Source: Archivesica marissinica (lineage: Eukaryota; Mollusca; Bivalvia; Venerida; Vesicomyidae). Taken from it: a stretch of DNA of 64,000 nt. The notes under the pieces are model-generated. The model saw only the letters and a program-made list of their open reading frames with translations, was not told where the DNA came from and did not search any database. How positions within the stretch are numbered: the first letter of the stretch is position 1; every line of letters begins with the position of its first letter. Of this stretch, positions 46,701 through 56,489 are shown piece after piece. The stretch is from NCBI GenBank assembly GCA_014843695.1, contig CM026387.1, positions 72,141,749-72,205,748 of the forward strand. The letters run 5' to 3'. The translations under genes were made by a program, and so were the position numbers.

Positions 46701-48230
46701 TCGCTCATGCTTGTAGTGTGTATGCAAGAGACATTGAAGGAGATATAGTATAGGGGTATCGCTCATGCTTGTAGTATGTATACAAGAGACATTGAAGGAG
46801 ATATAGTATAGGGGTATCGCTCATGCTTGTAGTATGTATACAAGAGACATTGAAGGAGATATAGTATAGGGGTATCGCTCATGCTTGTAGTATGTATACA
46901 AGAGACATTGAAGGAGATATAGTATAGGGGTATCGCTCATTCTTGTAGTGTGTATACAAGATACATTGAAGGAGATATAGTATAGGGGTATCGCTCATGC
47001 TTGTAGTATGTATACAAGAGACATTGAAGGAGATAATGTATAGGGGTATCGTTCATGCTTGTAGCATGTATACAAGAGATATTGAAGGAGATATAGTATA
47101 GGGGTATCATTCATGCTTGTAGTATGTATACAAAAGACATTGAAGGAGATATAGTATAGGGGTATCGCTCATGCTTGTAGTGTGTATGCAAGAGACATTG
47201 AAGGAGATATAGTATAGGGGTATCGCTCCTGCTTGTAGTGTGCATACAAGAGACATTAAAGGCGAAATAGTATAGGGGTATCGCTTATGCTTGTACTGTG
47301 TATACAAGAGACATTGAAGGAGATATAGTACACGGGTATCGCTCATGCTTGTAGTATGTATACAAGAGACATTGAAGGAGATATAGTATAGGGGTAAAGC
47401 TTATGCTTGTAGTGTGCATAAAAGAGACATTGAAGGAGATATAGTATAGGGGTATCGCTTATGCTTGTACTGTGTATACAAGAGACATTGAAGGAGATAT
47501 AGTACAGGGGTATCGCTCATGCTTGTAGTATGTATACAAGAGACATTGAAGGAGATATAGTATAGGGGTAAAGCTTATGCTTGTAGGTGCATAAAAGAAC
47601 ATTGAAGGAGATATAGTATAGGGGTATCGCTCATGCTTGTAGTGTGTATACAAGAGACATTGAAGGAGATATAGTATAGGGGTATCGCTCATGCTTGTAG
47701 TGTGTATACAAGAGACATTGAAGGAGATATAGTATAGGGGTATCGCTCATGCTTGTAGTATGTATACAAGAGACATTGAAGGAGATATAGTATAGGGGTA
47801 TCGCTCATGCTTGTAGTGTGTATACAAGAGACATTGAAGGAGATATAGTATAGGGGTATCGCTCATGCTTGTAGTGTGTATACAAGAGACATTGAAGGAG
47901 ATACATATAGGTGTATCGCTCATGCTTGTAGTTTGTATGCAAGAGACATTGAAGGAGATATAGTATAGGGGTATCGCTCATGCTTGTAGTTTGCATACAA
48001 GAGACATTGAAGGCGAAATAGTATAGGGGTATCGCTTATGCTTGTAGTGTGTATACAAGAGACATTGAAGGAGATACATATAGGTGTATCGCTCATGCTT
48101 GTAGTTTGTATGCAAGAGACATTGAAGGAGATATAGTATAGGGGTATCGCTCATGCTTGTAGTGTGCATACAAGAGACATTGAAGGCGAAATAGTATAGG
48201 GGTATCGCTTATGCTTGTAGTGTGTATACA
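37781..48230. repeat. 58-bp satellite array, about 180 copies
   Basis: Tandem monomer of 58 bp, typified by acattgaaggagatatagta + taggggtatcgctcatgctt + gtagtatgtatacaagag. Variable sites recur: gtatgt/gtgtgt, tacaag/tgcaag, agagac/agatac, and in the last 3 kb aaagct, gcgaaatag, tacatataggtg. Monomer homogeneity is high in the middle and lower towards the right. Longer-range duplications occur (see findings). 43775-43990 holds badly damaged monomers. The array starts directly on L1-like coding DNA and ends in an assembly gap, so its true length is unknown. No sign of a protein-coding role. Confidence 0.97.
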
Positions 48231-49230
48231 NNNNNNNNNNNNNNNNNNNNNNNNNNNNNNNNNNNNNNNNNNNNNNNNNNNNNNNNNNNNNNNNNNNNNN
48301 NNNNNNNNNNNNNNNNNNNNNNNNNNNNNNNNNNNNNNNNNNNNNNNNNNNNNNNNNNNNNNNNNNNNNNNNNNNNNNNNNNNNNNNNNNNNNNNNNNNN
48401 NNNNNNNNNNNNNNNNNNNNNNNNNNNNNNNNNNNNNNNNNNNNNNNNNNNNNNNNNNNNNNNNNNNNNNNNNNNNNNNNNNNNNNNNNNNNNNNNNNNN
48501 NNNNNNNNNNNNNNNNNNNNNNNNNNNNNNNNNNNNNNNNNNNNNNNNNNNNNNNNNNNNNNNNNNNNNNNNNNNNNNNNNNNNNNNNNNNNNNNNNNNN
48601 NNNNNNNNNNNNNNNNNNNNNNNNNNNNNNNNNNNNNNNNNNNNNNNNNNNNNNNNNNNNNNNNNNNNNNNNNNNNNNNNNNNNNNNNNNNNNNNNNNNN
48701 NNNNNNNNNNNNNNNNNNNNNNNNNNNNNNNNNNNNNNNNNNNNNNNNNNNNNNNNNNNNNNNNNNNNNNNNNNNNNNNNNNNNNNNNNNNNNNNNNNNN
48801 NNNNNNNNNNNNNNNNNNNNNNNNNNNNNNNNNNNNNNNNNNNNNNNNNNNNNNNNNNNNNNNNNNNNNNNNNNNNNNNNNNNNNNNNNNNNNNNNNNNN
48901 NNNNNNNNNNNNNNNNNNNNNNNNNNNNNNNNNNNNNNNNNNNNNNNNNNNNNNNNNNNNNNNNNNNNNNNNNNNNNNNNNNNNNNNNNNNNNNNNNNNN
49001 NNNNNNNNNNNNNNNNNNNNNNNNNNNNNNNNNNNNNNNNNNNNNNNNNNNNNNNNNNNNNNNNNNNNNNNNNNNNNNNNNNNNNNNNNNNNNNNNNNNN
49101 NNNNNNNNNNNNNNNNNNNNNNNNNNNNNNNNNNNNNNNNNNNNNNNNNNNNNNNNNNNNNNNNNNNNNNNNNNNNNNNNNNNNNNNNNNNNNNNNNNNN
49201 NNNNNNNNNNNNNNNNNNNNNNNNNNNNNN
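48231..49230. other. Assembly gap (1000 N)
   Basis: Exactly 1000 N, a conventional placeholder for a gap of unknown size. It falls inside or at the end of the satellite, where assembly would be expected to fail. Confidence 1.
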
Positions 49231-49375
49231 TTAGCTCGATTGCGAAACAAGTTCTTACAACTGTTACTAATCACTCTCGAGACCTCATTCCTGATACAGG
49301 GTCAGACGGGGGATCGAACCTGCGATCCCTGGATTACCAGTCCAGCGTGTTTTCACTGGACTACAGATCAGTGTT
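49231..49375 (-). mobile_element. Chimeric SINE: SINE-1 head joined to SINE-2 tail
   Basis: Read on the minus strand, 49375-49301 is a SINE-1 tRNA-like head (tgtagtccagtg A box; gcaggttcgatccc B box). It passes directly into 49300-49231, which matches the 3' end of SINE-2 (caggaatgaggtctcgagag ... cttgtttcgcaatcgagct). The central body of both families is missing. The right part may be cut by the gap. Confidence 0.7.
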
Positions 49376-49423
49376 GTTGCTAGGTAGCACATTATATACT
49401 GACACTAAAGAGAAACTGTGTAC

Positions 49424-49720
49424 GTGTGTGTGTGTTTTACGTTTATTTATCGTCGCTACCGGTTGCCCATATGAGCGACGCCTCCTGAAGAGATTAGCCA
49501 TTTTAGATTTTTGGAGGATAGTGCAATGATACAGACAGAGACCCATTCCAGAGTCTCCTCTGGTTCATTTACGTGCACGGTGTAAAGCACCGACACGAGA
49601 CCTCGGTTTAACGTCCCATCTGAAAGACTGTTAATTTTATTAGGGTCAGACGGGGAATCGAACCTGCGATCCCTGGATTACCAGTCCAGCGTGTTACCAC
49701 TGGACTACAGATCCGTCTGT
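49424..49720 (-). mobile_element. SINE-1b
   Basis: Full copy of the same SINE as 34686-34980, closely similar along its length, with A and B boxes at the right end (minus-strand 5') and a (CA)n tail at the left. It is flanked by the 10-bp direct repeat aactgtgtac (49414-49423 and 49721-49730). Confidence 0.92.
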
Positions 49721-50544
49721 AACTGTGTACTTGTCTTAGAGATACAATTTATATCCTTTTGAAATCAAAATGTGCCAAATATTGGGTAAATTAGTGCAAT
49801 GTGTGAAGGATTATTTTCTTTATTCAATATATGTTTAAATTTTAAATTTTATTTATTGCGACGCAAGTTTTAAAGCTTTACATCGTATGAAATAAAAGAT
49901 ATTTGAAAAATTCAATTTTTACGTATGGGTAGCAATGCTGCTACACATTCTAACATTATACTCATGCTTATGTTCATTTGGTAAACAGTGTTATTTGCGA
50001 TCAAACAAACTCGAAACCGAAAGTAGGACTTTCCGAGTCGATCAGTCACGCACTTGTTTACAACCGGAACGCATCGTCCGCACTTATTTACATTCGGAAT
50101 GCATCGTCCCCATTTGTCCCACGTTGTCTTTTTTAATTAAATTACTTGATATGTTGATTCATGCCTATGTTAGCTAAGTCTTTTAGGGACATGTCTACAT
50201 CCCCGTGAGGGGTTCGACATTAGAGGAAGATAGACAGATAGTCCTTCATGTTCAAAATATATACGTTGTTTTCTACATCCTCTGTTGTTTCACGCATGCG
50301 CGCTGTGCGTGTTTACATTTCGTGTGTTGATAAACAAATTCGCGTATACGACGGTTTAAATTTATTGGAATTTTATCGTTTCTGGTCGACTATTTCGATT
50401 TTTGTAAACACACACACATTAGTATTTATATTTTACCCAAAACATCCTTTATTACGATGTAATGCTGCTTTAACAACTTATATTAATCACTCTCGTTGGA
50501 GCGGATGAAAGCGTATATATGCGGTCATTCGTGTGGGAGGAAAC
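49721..50544. other. Unassigned region with a 30-bp duplication
   Basis: No gene seen. 50048-50107 holds two imperfect 30-bp units of the type cgcacttatttacattcgga + atgcatcgtc. A 23-base stretch near 50474-50496 (acaacttatattaatcactctcg) resembles the SINE-2 tail, but is too short to call. 50285-50360 is CpG-richer than its surroundings. Confidence 0.45.
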
Positions 50545-50883
50545 TGGAGTATTTTTTGTGATTAATTTTATTAAACAGTAAAACAGAAGCATACATATAT
50601 AGTACAAAGTTAATTGTACAGAATTTTATATACAAGCATTAACAAAACCGTAATGAAAGGGAAGTAACTCTTCCAAATAACTGTACATTTATCCATCCAA
50701 ACAAGACAATGAGTTTTACTGTGCTTTTTGTTGTTTTGTGAAAAAAAAGAAAGAAGCAAAGCAGTCTGCATGGTTGTTTTTCTTTAAGTTCTTTAGGGAA
50801 AAAATGTTGGGCTTGTTAGAAAAATATAAAAAATACGAAGGGCGAAGATAACTACTGTAGTAGAAAATTAACAATCAATGTTA

Positions 50884-51828
50884 TTAAACGATGTCACCAC
50901 AAAGTGTTGCAAATGTTCCCCATGATTTTGAAAATTTATCCAAGTTCAATGTTTTTATGGCGTTGTATTTTTCTACCTTTACTAGGTTGGATATATTATG
51001 TCTCTTAAAAATCTGAAGGTCTGGAAAGACAGAAGACATCTTACACCGATATATATAGTATTTTGCCGAAATAATTATATTATTGATTGGTAGGGTGTAG
51101 TTTGAACTGCCAAACATCACTATATGTTTGTTAATCTGGGGCAATGCATTTGGAAATAGTCCATTTAACCAATATGTCAAATTATTTAGAAATATGTTAA
51201 TCACCCCGCATTCCCAGAATAAGTGGACGAGTGTTTCAGGGTTGGCTTTACAAAAGAAGCATACATTATCATCTTTCAAACCCATTTTGTTAAGTAAGTA
51301 ATTAGTACCAAGGATTCTATGTGTAAATCGGTATTGAAACAACCAGAGTAGTTTGGAATCTTTAGTAACTTTAAAGGGTAAACTATAGATTTGTTCCCAA
51401 TTTAAAACGCCACAGTTCAGTTCTGTTTGCCATTTCGAACATGACTTTGTGGTGGTTTTATTTTTTAAAATCAAAATGTCATAAATGGGTCTACACCCTT
51501 TATTGGTTGCCGGTATTACTCTTAAGTGTAATGGTTTAACTGGATTCATCATTTTACAAGCCCTATGTGCAAATCTTAACTGGTCCAAATAATGTCTTAT
51601 TGATTGAATTATGCCTTGAAACTGAAGAAAGTTAGTGTTTATTTCAAATGTATGTTGAAATTCTTGATAGGTAAGCAAACTTCCATTGTCTTTAAGTAAG
51701 TCGTTAACAAAAAACACACCTTTATTTAAGTAATTATTGAAGCAAAATGATATTCCTCCAATTTTAAAATTATGATTTAACCATACAGGCTGTGAGATGA
51801 ACTCATTCCAACCACAGGGATTCGGCAC
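50884..51828 (-). pseudogene. L1-like ORF2, C-terminal region
   Basis: A single open frame of 314 codons on the minus strand. It starts PNPCGWNEFISQPVWLN and contains GVFFVNDLLKDNGSLLTYQE, FQYRFTHRILGTNYLL and a CCHC-type zinc knuckle CFFCKANPETLVHLFWEC (51275-51220). It ends SWGTFATLCGDIV. This is the thumb/C-terminal part of an L1/Tx1-type ORF2. Its first codon is not a natural start: the frame simply begins after the break at 51840. Confidence 0.85.
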
Positions 51829-51839
51829 GTTTGGGGGTA

Positions 51840-52320
51840 CTAGTATATATATTTAAGTACAGGGATTCTACTCTGTGGGATGTCAGATTTCACATCGATC
51901 AGTAAAATGGCCCTATCTGAAACAATTTTGTACAAATATGTCCAAATATAACGCCTATCCCGAGTCTTTATATTGTTCTTCAAATAAAACACAACTTTAA
52001 GCTGCATGCATGTATGCTTTGCAAACAATTGCCACAGACATTGGCCATAGCAGGTCACATTTCCATACTAGGACACGGGTTCTGTCAGCAACAACAACAA
52101 ATCTTCGACGGGAGAGTTTTAACTATGAATAACATTATCAATAAAATGTGTTTCCACTAACGTGTAGGTTTATTCGGCAAAAATGTACGTCAAAAAGAGA
52201 TTTCGTAGAATTTTCAATTTGTTTTGACAATTTCTAAAGCGGCGCAATTCCCGTTGAAACGAGCGTTGAAACGAGCGTTCTGATTGGATTATGATTATTC
52301 TTCATATAAAAAAACCCATC
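51840..52320. other. Unassigned interval inside the L1-like element
   Basis: A 72-codon frame on the minus strand (52058-51840) has no family I recognise. 52255-52285 contains two copies of a 14-bp unit (gttgaaacgagcgt). It is not clearly L1, so may be a foreign insertion. Confidence 0.4.
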
Positions 52321-52330
52321 TTGTTACATT

Positions 52331-52800
52331 CTAATAATTTATAACATTTCTTAGGGAAGTTTCAGTACCGTCTAGAATCAAAGATGTGTCATCGGCATAC
52401 TGGGATACTAAATATTCAACGTTATTAACTTCGATACCTTTTATGTTTTTATTTGTCTTAACAAGTAGAGCTAAGATTTCGTCGCATAGGATAAAAAGAT
52501 AAGGAGAGAGGGGGGTCCCCTTGACGACAGCCTCTGTACAGTGTGAACCAATCAGAGAGGTGGCCATTTACAATAACACAAGATTGAATATTTGTATAAA
52601 AAATCTTGATCCAAGAGATAATCGAATTACCAAAATCAAAAAAAATCAACACTTTAAACATAAAATCCCAAGATACAGAGTCAAAAGCAGCTGCAAAATC
52701 GACCAGCAGCAACATGGCTGGAATATTACATTTTTCAGTGTAAAACATTAAATCATATATTAAACGAATATTGTCACCTATGAAACGGAGAAAGTAACTT
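52331..52800 (-). pseudogene. L1-like reverse transcriptase core fragment
   Basis: Minus-strand reading: ISYFLRFIGDNIRLIYDL, LLVDFAAAFDSVSWDF (catalytic Asp, about 52690), YTNIQSCVIVNG, RGCRQGDPPLS (52530), a frameshift, then PLSPYLFILCDEILALLV and the catalytic box SQYADDTSLILDG (52395). It stops at NVINY. Upstream it is cut by SINE-3 at 52803. Confidence 0.85.
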
Positions 52801-52802
52801 AT

Positions 52803-52915
52803 CGGACAGATCTGGCGACCACCGTACAATCTCACATACTTCCCGGTCCGAGGATCGAACCCGGGTTGCATTGATGAGAAGCGAGCGCGCTAACCACTGC
52901 GCTAATCGGACAGTA
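52803..52915 (-). mobile_element. SINE-3, tRNA-like
   Basis: The minus strand begins gtccgattagcgcagtggtt (A box) and continues with ctcgcttctcatcaatgcaa, then gggttcgatcc (B box). The sequence atcggacag occurs at both ends (about 52800-52808 and 52904-52912). This is either a short target duplication or repeated element sequence. It follows directly on the L1-like RT fragment. Confidence 0.7.
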
Positions 52916-53458
52916 TATATGTTTCAGTATATATTGAAAAAGAATTATAGGAATACAAACCTCGTCGCCTTGTACAGTAGAATAACGATTATACAGTAAA
53001 CTTATATATTTATAAGCACTAAAAACAAAATAGGAATTTCTTAACAAACGTTCACTAGCGCTGTCAAATGAAGTATGAAACAGTTTAAATTGGAACACTA
53101 TCTTTATTAATTAACTTGAATTAATTATATCCATATGTCTACTTACAGTCTGTCACATTATATAGTCGAACAGCTTGCAAGACTACATACATACGTGTAA
53201 ATAGTATTAAATGTACATATGTAATTTTGTATGCTGATGTGGTAAATGAGTATATGGTGTCAGCCAGGTGTGATATTCCGATATTCCGAGAAAGCCGCAC
53301 CTCTTCATGTATTGTGATCTAGAAAATAATAGGCTAGGCGAGATATTCACTTTCGGATATGCAACATTATGGCACTATGAATGTATGGTAGACTTTAGTG
53401 CTATGCAAAATGTTGGAAGAGGAAACCCACCTTACGAACCCTACCTTCCCCCTTACAC
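52916..53458. other. Unassigned AT-rich region
   Basis: No gene or repeat recognised; tatat-rich flank beside SINE-3, otherwise ordinary. Confidence 0.4.
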
Positions 53459-53548
53459 AAAGGCCGCGCTGTTTTCAAGATGGCCGCCATTTCTAGAAAG
53501 AAAGTGGCAACAATAAAATGGATTCTTACTCGATATATTGATAATATG
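53459..53548 (+). repeat. Tandem duplication, copy 1 (with a YY1-like site)
   Basis: About 90 bp, beginning aaggccgcgctgttttcaag. It recurs 179 bp downstream (53638-53727). Both contain tcaagatggccgccatttct, which includes AAGATGG, the reverse complement of the CCATNTT core of YY1-type sites. The surroundings of the two copies diverge. Confidence 0.7.
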
Positions 53549-53637
53549 TATATCTAGCCTAGTCGATTTTATAAGTATGTAAATAATCTTATATAGAATG
53601 ACAGGCGTTTTATAGACACCCATCTTCCCGTTACAAA

Positions 53638-53727
53638 AAGGCCGCGCTGTTTTCAAGATGGCCGCCATTTCTAGAAAAAAGAGACAACGTAAAAAGTGGG
53701 TTCTCACTCGATGTATAGATAATATCC
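53638..53727 (+). repeat. Tandem duplication, copy 2
   Basis: Matches 53459-53548 for about 45 bp almost perfectly and then with gaps (ttctcactcgatgtatagataata versus ttcttactcgatatattgataata). It ends at the target-site duplication of SINE-2a. Confidence 0.7.
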
Positions 53728-53970
53728 ATACCTTTTGTGGAAGTTGTGATAGCGCAGTGGTAGCGAGTTCGCATCAGCTGCGAAAGATCCGGAGTTCGAG
53801 CCCCGCTGGAGCCGTTACGATTGTGCCCTTAGGAAAGGCATTTAAATTCCACATTGCCTCTTCTCTCTCCCTTGTGGCGATGGATTCCACCAGGAATCAG
53901 GTCTCGATAGTGATTAATATAAGTTGTATAAACTTGTTTCGCAATCGAGCTGAAATAAATGTGTACACAC
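53726..53970 (+). mobile_element. SINE-2a, tRNA-derived SINE
   Basis: The head reads tgtgatagcgcagtggtagc (A box) and ggagttcgagcccc (B box), then a body through ctggagccgttacgattg and aattccacattgcctcttct, and the tail caggtctcgatagtgattaa ... tttcgcaatcgagctgaaat. It is flanked by a perfect 10-bp repeat, tagataatat (53716-53725 and 53971-53980). It defines the family used to recognise the pieces at 21540-21640 and 49231-49300. Confidence 0.9.
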
Positions 53971-53980
53971 TAGATAATAT

Positions 53981-54104
53981 TGTCACGCGCCGAGGGGTCA
54001 TAGGATAATTGGTAGCGTGCTATTCCCTCGACTCATGCCAACTCAGACCCGCCTACTAAAATCTGTCAACTTCAAAAGTAAAAATAAACTAAAGTGGACT
54101 CTGA
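53981..54104 (+). other. Possible degraded tRNA-like head
   Basis: aggataattggtagcgtgct looks like an A box, but no B box follows. Low confidence. Confidence 0.25.
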
Positions 54105-54107
54105 TTA

Positions 54108-54314
54108 GGCCATAATAAAATATTTCCTAGATTTTCATCCCCGCCCGCCCCCGTTTTTAGGGCCCGTCCCGATTTTTTTTATTACTATCTTGTCAAAACA
54201 CCATTTTATCAGCATAAATATCGATATCCTGAAAATAAAAAATAAAAAATAAAATTTCACCCCCCATTTTCAAAAAAATTTGGATGAAAATCTAGGATTT
54301 ATTTTATTATGGCC
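54108..54314. mobile_element. Harbinger-like MITE, 207 bp
   Basis: Terminal inverted repeats of about 35 bp, beginning ggccataataaaata and ending gattttcatcc, with two mismatches between the arms. They are flanked by the direct repeat TTA (54105-54107, 54315-54317). A TTA duplication and GG-starting ends are usual for PIF/Harbinger MITEs. The interior has a C-rich block and an A-rich block, with no ORF. Confidence 0.75.
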
Positions 54315-54317
54315 TTA

Positions 54318-54777
54318 AGGCCGACTAAAAGATTAATCCAAGGGAAAGCACCCTACAGGTTTGCTGAGATAATAAGAGAAATAAAGATTTAAATGATTCA
54401 ACAAGATTTATTCAATAGCTAGAACAATTTGGTTGCATATCAAGACGGGCTAGTAATGTTTTACTATCATGAAATGATAACAATAGTCAGTTTCACATTA
54501 ACAAATATCTTGCATTTGCACCTTATTATACATCTTTAGTTTAATCATATTTTATTGCTATATACATGTACATAATAACTTCAAAGACATATATAATAAT
54601 ATTATACATCTCTTAAATATACAAAAAAACAGCTGTATCTTGTGCACAGATCGCTAACATGTAATATGTTACTAATGTAATGTATTGTAAGTATTCCTAA
54701 AGAAATAAAAGAATCATTTTAACCTAACAAAAAATAGGTCTTATACCTAAGAAATAAAAGTTCCGAGTCCCCTAATG
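54318..54777. other. Unassigned AT-rich region
   Basis: No ORF, TIR or tRNA-like motif seen. Ends with the left target duplication of SINE-1c (tcccctaatg). Confidence 0.45.
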
Positions 54778-55056
54778 TGTGTGTTTTACGTTTATTTACC
54801 GTCGCTACCGGTTGCCCATATGAGCGACGCCTCCTGAAGAGATTAGTCATTTTAGATTTTGGAGGATAGTGCAATGATACAGACAGCGACCCATTACAGA
54901 GTCTCCTCTGGTTCTTTTACGTGCACGGTGTAAACCTCGGTTTAACGTCCCATCTGAAAGACTGTTAATTTTATTAGGGTCACGGGGATCGAACCTGCGA
55001 TCCATCCCTGGATTACCAGTCCAGCGTTTTACCACCGGGCTACATATCCATCTGTA
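54778..55056 (-). mobile_element. SINE-1c
   Basis: Third full SINE-1 copy, older: several deletions, e.g. part of the gtgctttacaccgtgcac block, and a 4-bp duplication in the head. Flanked by tcccctaatg (54768-54777) and tctcctaatg (55057-55066), an imperfect 10-bp target duplication. Confidence 0.88.
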
Positions 55057-55343
55057 TCTCCTAATGAAACGCTCCCAAGCCTATTTATACTGCGTACCAA
55101 ATACACTGTGCAGAAGATACCACTACAAGTCAAATCTGCATATTGTTAGATAAGATCTAGCATCATTAATTGTCTCATTCCCATTTACTACTCTGCTAGC
55201 CAATTCCATATATCATCATATTCCATTACATATTATTAGGAGTTATCTTTCTTAGTGAGTAAAACATGACCAATTAGCTCAGTGGATTTTTTAAAATAAG
55301 TGAAGTTTTTGGACACCTATATGAATGCAAATGGACTTAAAAT
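55057..55343. other. Spacer and probable LINE-A2 5' UTR
   Basis: AT-rich with no ORF. The part closest to 55344 is presumably the LINE-A2 leader; I cannot define the 5' end. Confidence 0.4.
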
Positions 55344-55364
55344 GTGTATAAAACTATTAGGCTA

Positions 55365-56480
55365 ATGTCCGGTAAGGAGAATAAGACAAAAAGCGAAAGT
55401 AAAAGTGCGAAAAAGAAGAGAAATAAACGACCGGCTACGTCGCCATTGTCAAGCGAAAACACGAGCGCAACGAGCCATGAACATGAACACGTAGGACAGA
55501 AACTAGGACAAACAAAAAAGTGTAAACAAAACTCAAAACCGGTTACAAGTGAGTGTATTCAAACTGTTTATGATCCATCTTTAGTAAATCCATATTATAA
55601 CATGGCATTCCCATCGCAGCAACAGTCGTTTGCTATGCAGCAGCCCTATATTCAGAGCCCACCGCCTTCTCAATTCACCGGGAGCCCCTTTGGTGGTTTG
55701 TACGGGGTACCGACCCAGACACCCGCTTGGGCATCAGAACTACTGGAGGATATGAAGCAAATAAAAGATAAGTTAAAAAGTATTGACAAGATAGAGAAAA
55801 CTGTGAATATCATAAACTCAAAAGTGTCTGATCTCGAACAGAAGATGGGAAATCTTGATATACGTGTTTGTGAGACAGTGTCAATTCTCTGCATCTGAAA
55901 TAGATACAAACAAACAGGACCTGAAACTAGCCAAAGAGGAGCTTAAGCGGATGAAAAGAACCTGTGATGGGCTTGAACATGATACCAAGTCACTCAGGGA
56001 CCACAACGTCGAATTAGACGATAAGATTATTGATATTGAATCACGATCCATGCGCGAAAACCTAATGTGTTACGGAATACCCGAAACTGGTGACACCGAG
56101 GATTGTGGACAATTAGTAAAGGCAGTAATGAAAAATTCGCTAGATATGGATAGTAAGATAGCAGATGAGATGTTATTCGATCGTGCGCACAGAGTCGGCC
56201 GGAAAACATCAAAGGTCTGACCAATAGTCGTCAAGTTTCATTATTACCATGACAGGGAGAGGGTTCGAAAAAAATCATTTGAATTTGCAGACCGGCTTAA
56301 ACGCACCAACCTAGGCATTGGCGCCCAGGTACCATGGGAAGTCAGGGAAGCTAGAAAACCACTCTACTCGGCTATGAAGCAGGCGAAAGACGCGGGAAAA
56401 CCAGTCAAATTTGTAGGCAAGCGGCTTTTCATCGAGGGCAGAGAATACCGTCCAGACCCAACACCCAGCACAGTAGGATA
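55365..56480 (+). pseudogene. LINE-A2 ORF1
   Basis: Start chosen at MSGKENK (55365), matching MSGKD of LINE-A1; an upstream in-frame ATG lies at 55344. The N terminus is Lys/Ser-rich, the middle is Gln/Pro/Tyr-rich (55580-55700), then a helical region (ELLEDMKQIKDKLKSIDKI...). A frameshift near 55880 moves to a second frame with LKLAKEELKRMKRTCDGL and ENLMCYGIPETGD (RRM-like), DRAHRVGRK, a stop at 56218-56220, then GIGAQVPWEVREARKPLYSA (another frame) to the end. Function as for other LINE ORF1 proteins: binding of element RNA. Confidence 0.78.
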
Positions 56481-56489
56481 GGGGAGTCA

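Larger units (their letters stand above)
50545..52800 (-). mobile_element. Second L1/Tx1-like LINE, decayed
   Basis: Minus-strand order: RT core (52800-52331), an unassigned interval, C terminus (51828-50884), and a 3' UTR (50883-50545) ending AATAAAATTAATCAC near 50560. It is the same class as 34981-37780, though I cannot say whether it is the same family, since the two preserve mostly different parts. Confidence 0.72.

Noticed and set aside
39566..48190. Open frames of 60-100 codons repeated across the satellite on the minus strand
   Set aside because: The 58-bp unit is not a multiple of three, so frames are open only because the unit happens to have few stops. Frames break at every indel, and variation shows no codon pattern.
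37781..48230. CRISPR-like array
   Set aside because: Repeats are contiguous, with no unique spacers. The setting is eukaryotic.
48211..49529. Long open frames across the N run
   Set aside because: They consist of undetermined residues; the gap has no sequence.
50471..50506. Additional SINE-2 copy
   Set aside because: Only about 23 bases match the SINE-2 tail; too short to separate from chance or from a tiny remnant.
52058..52331. Host gene exon at 51840-52058
   Set aside because: A 72-codon frame with no recognised domain, no splice-site support and decayed surroundings.
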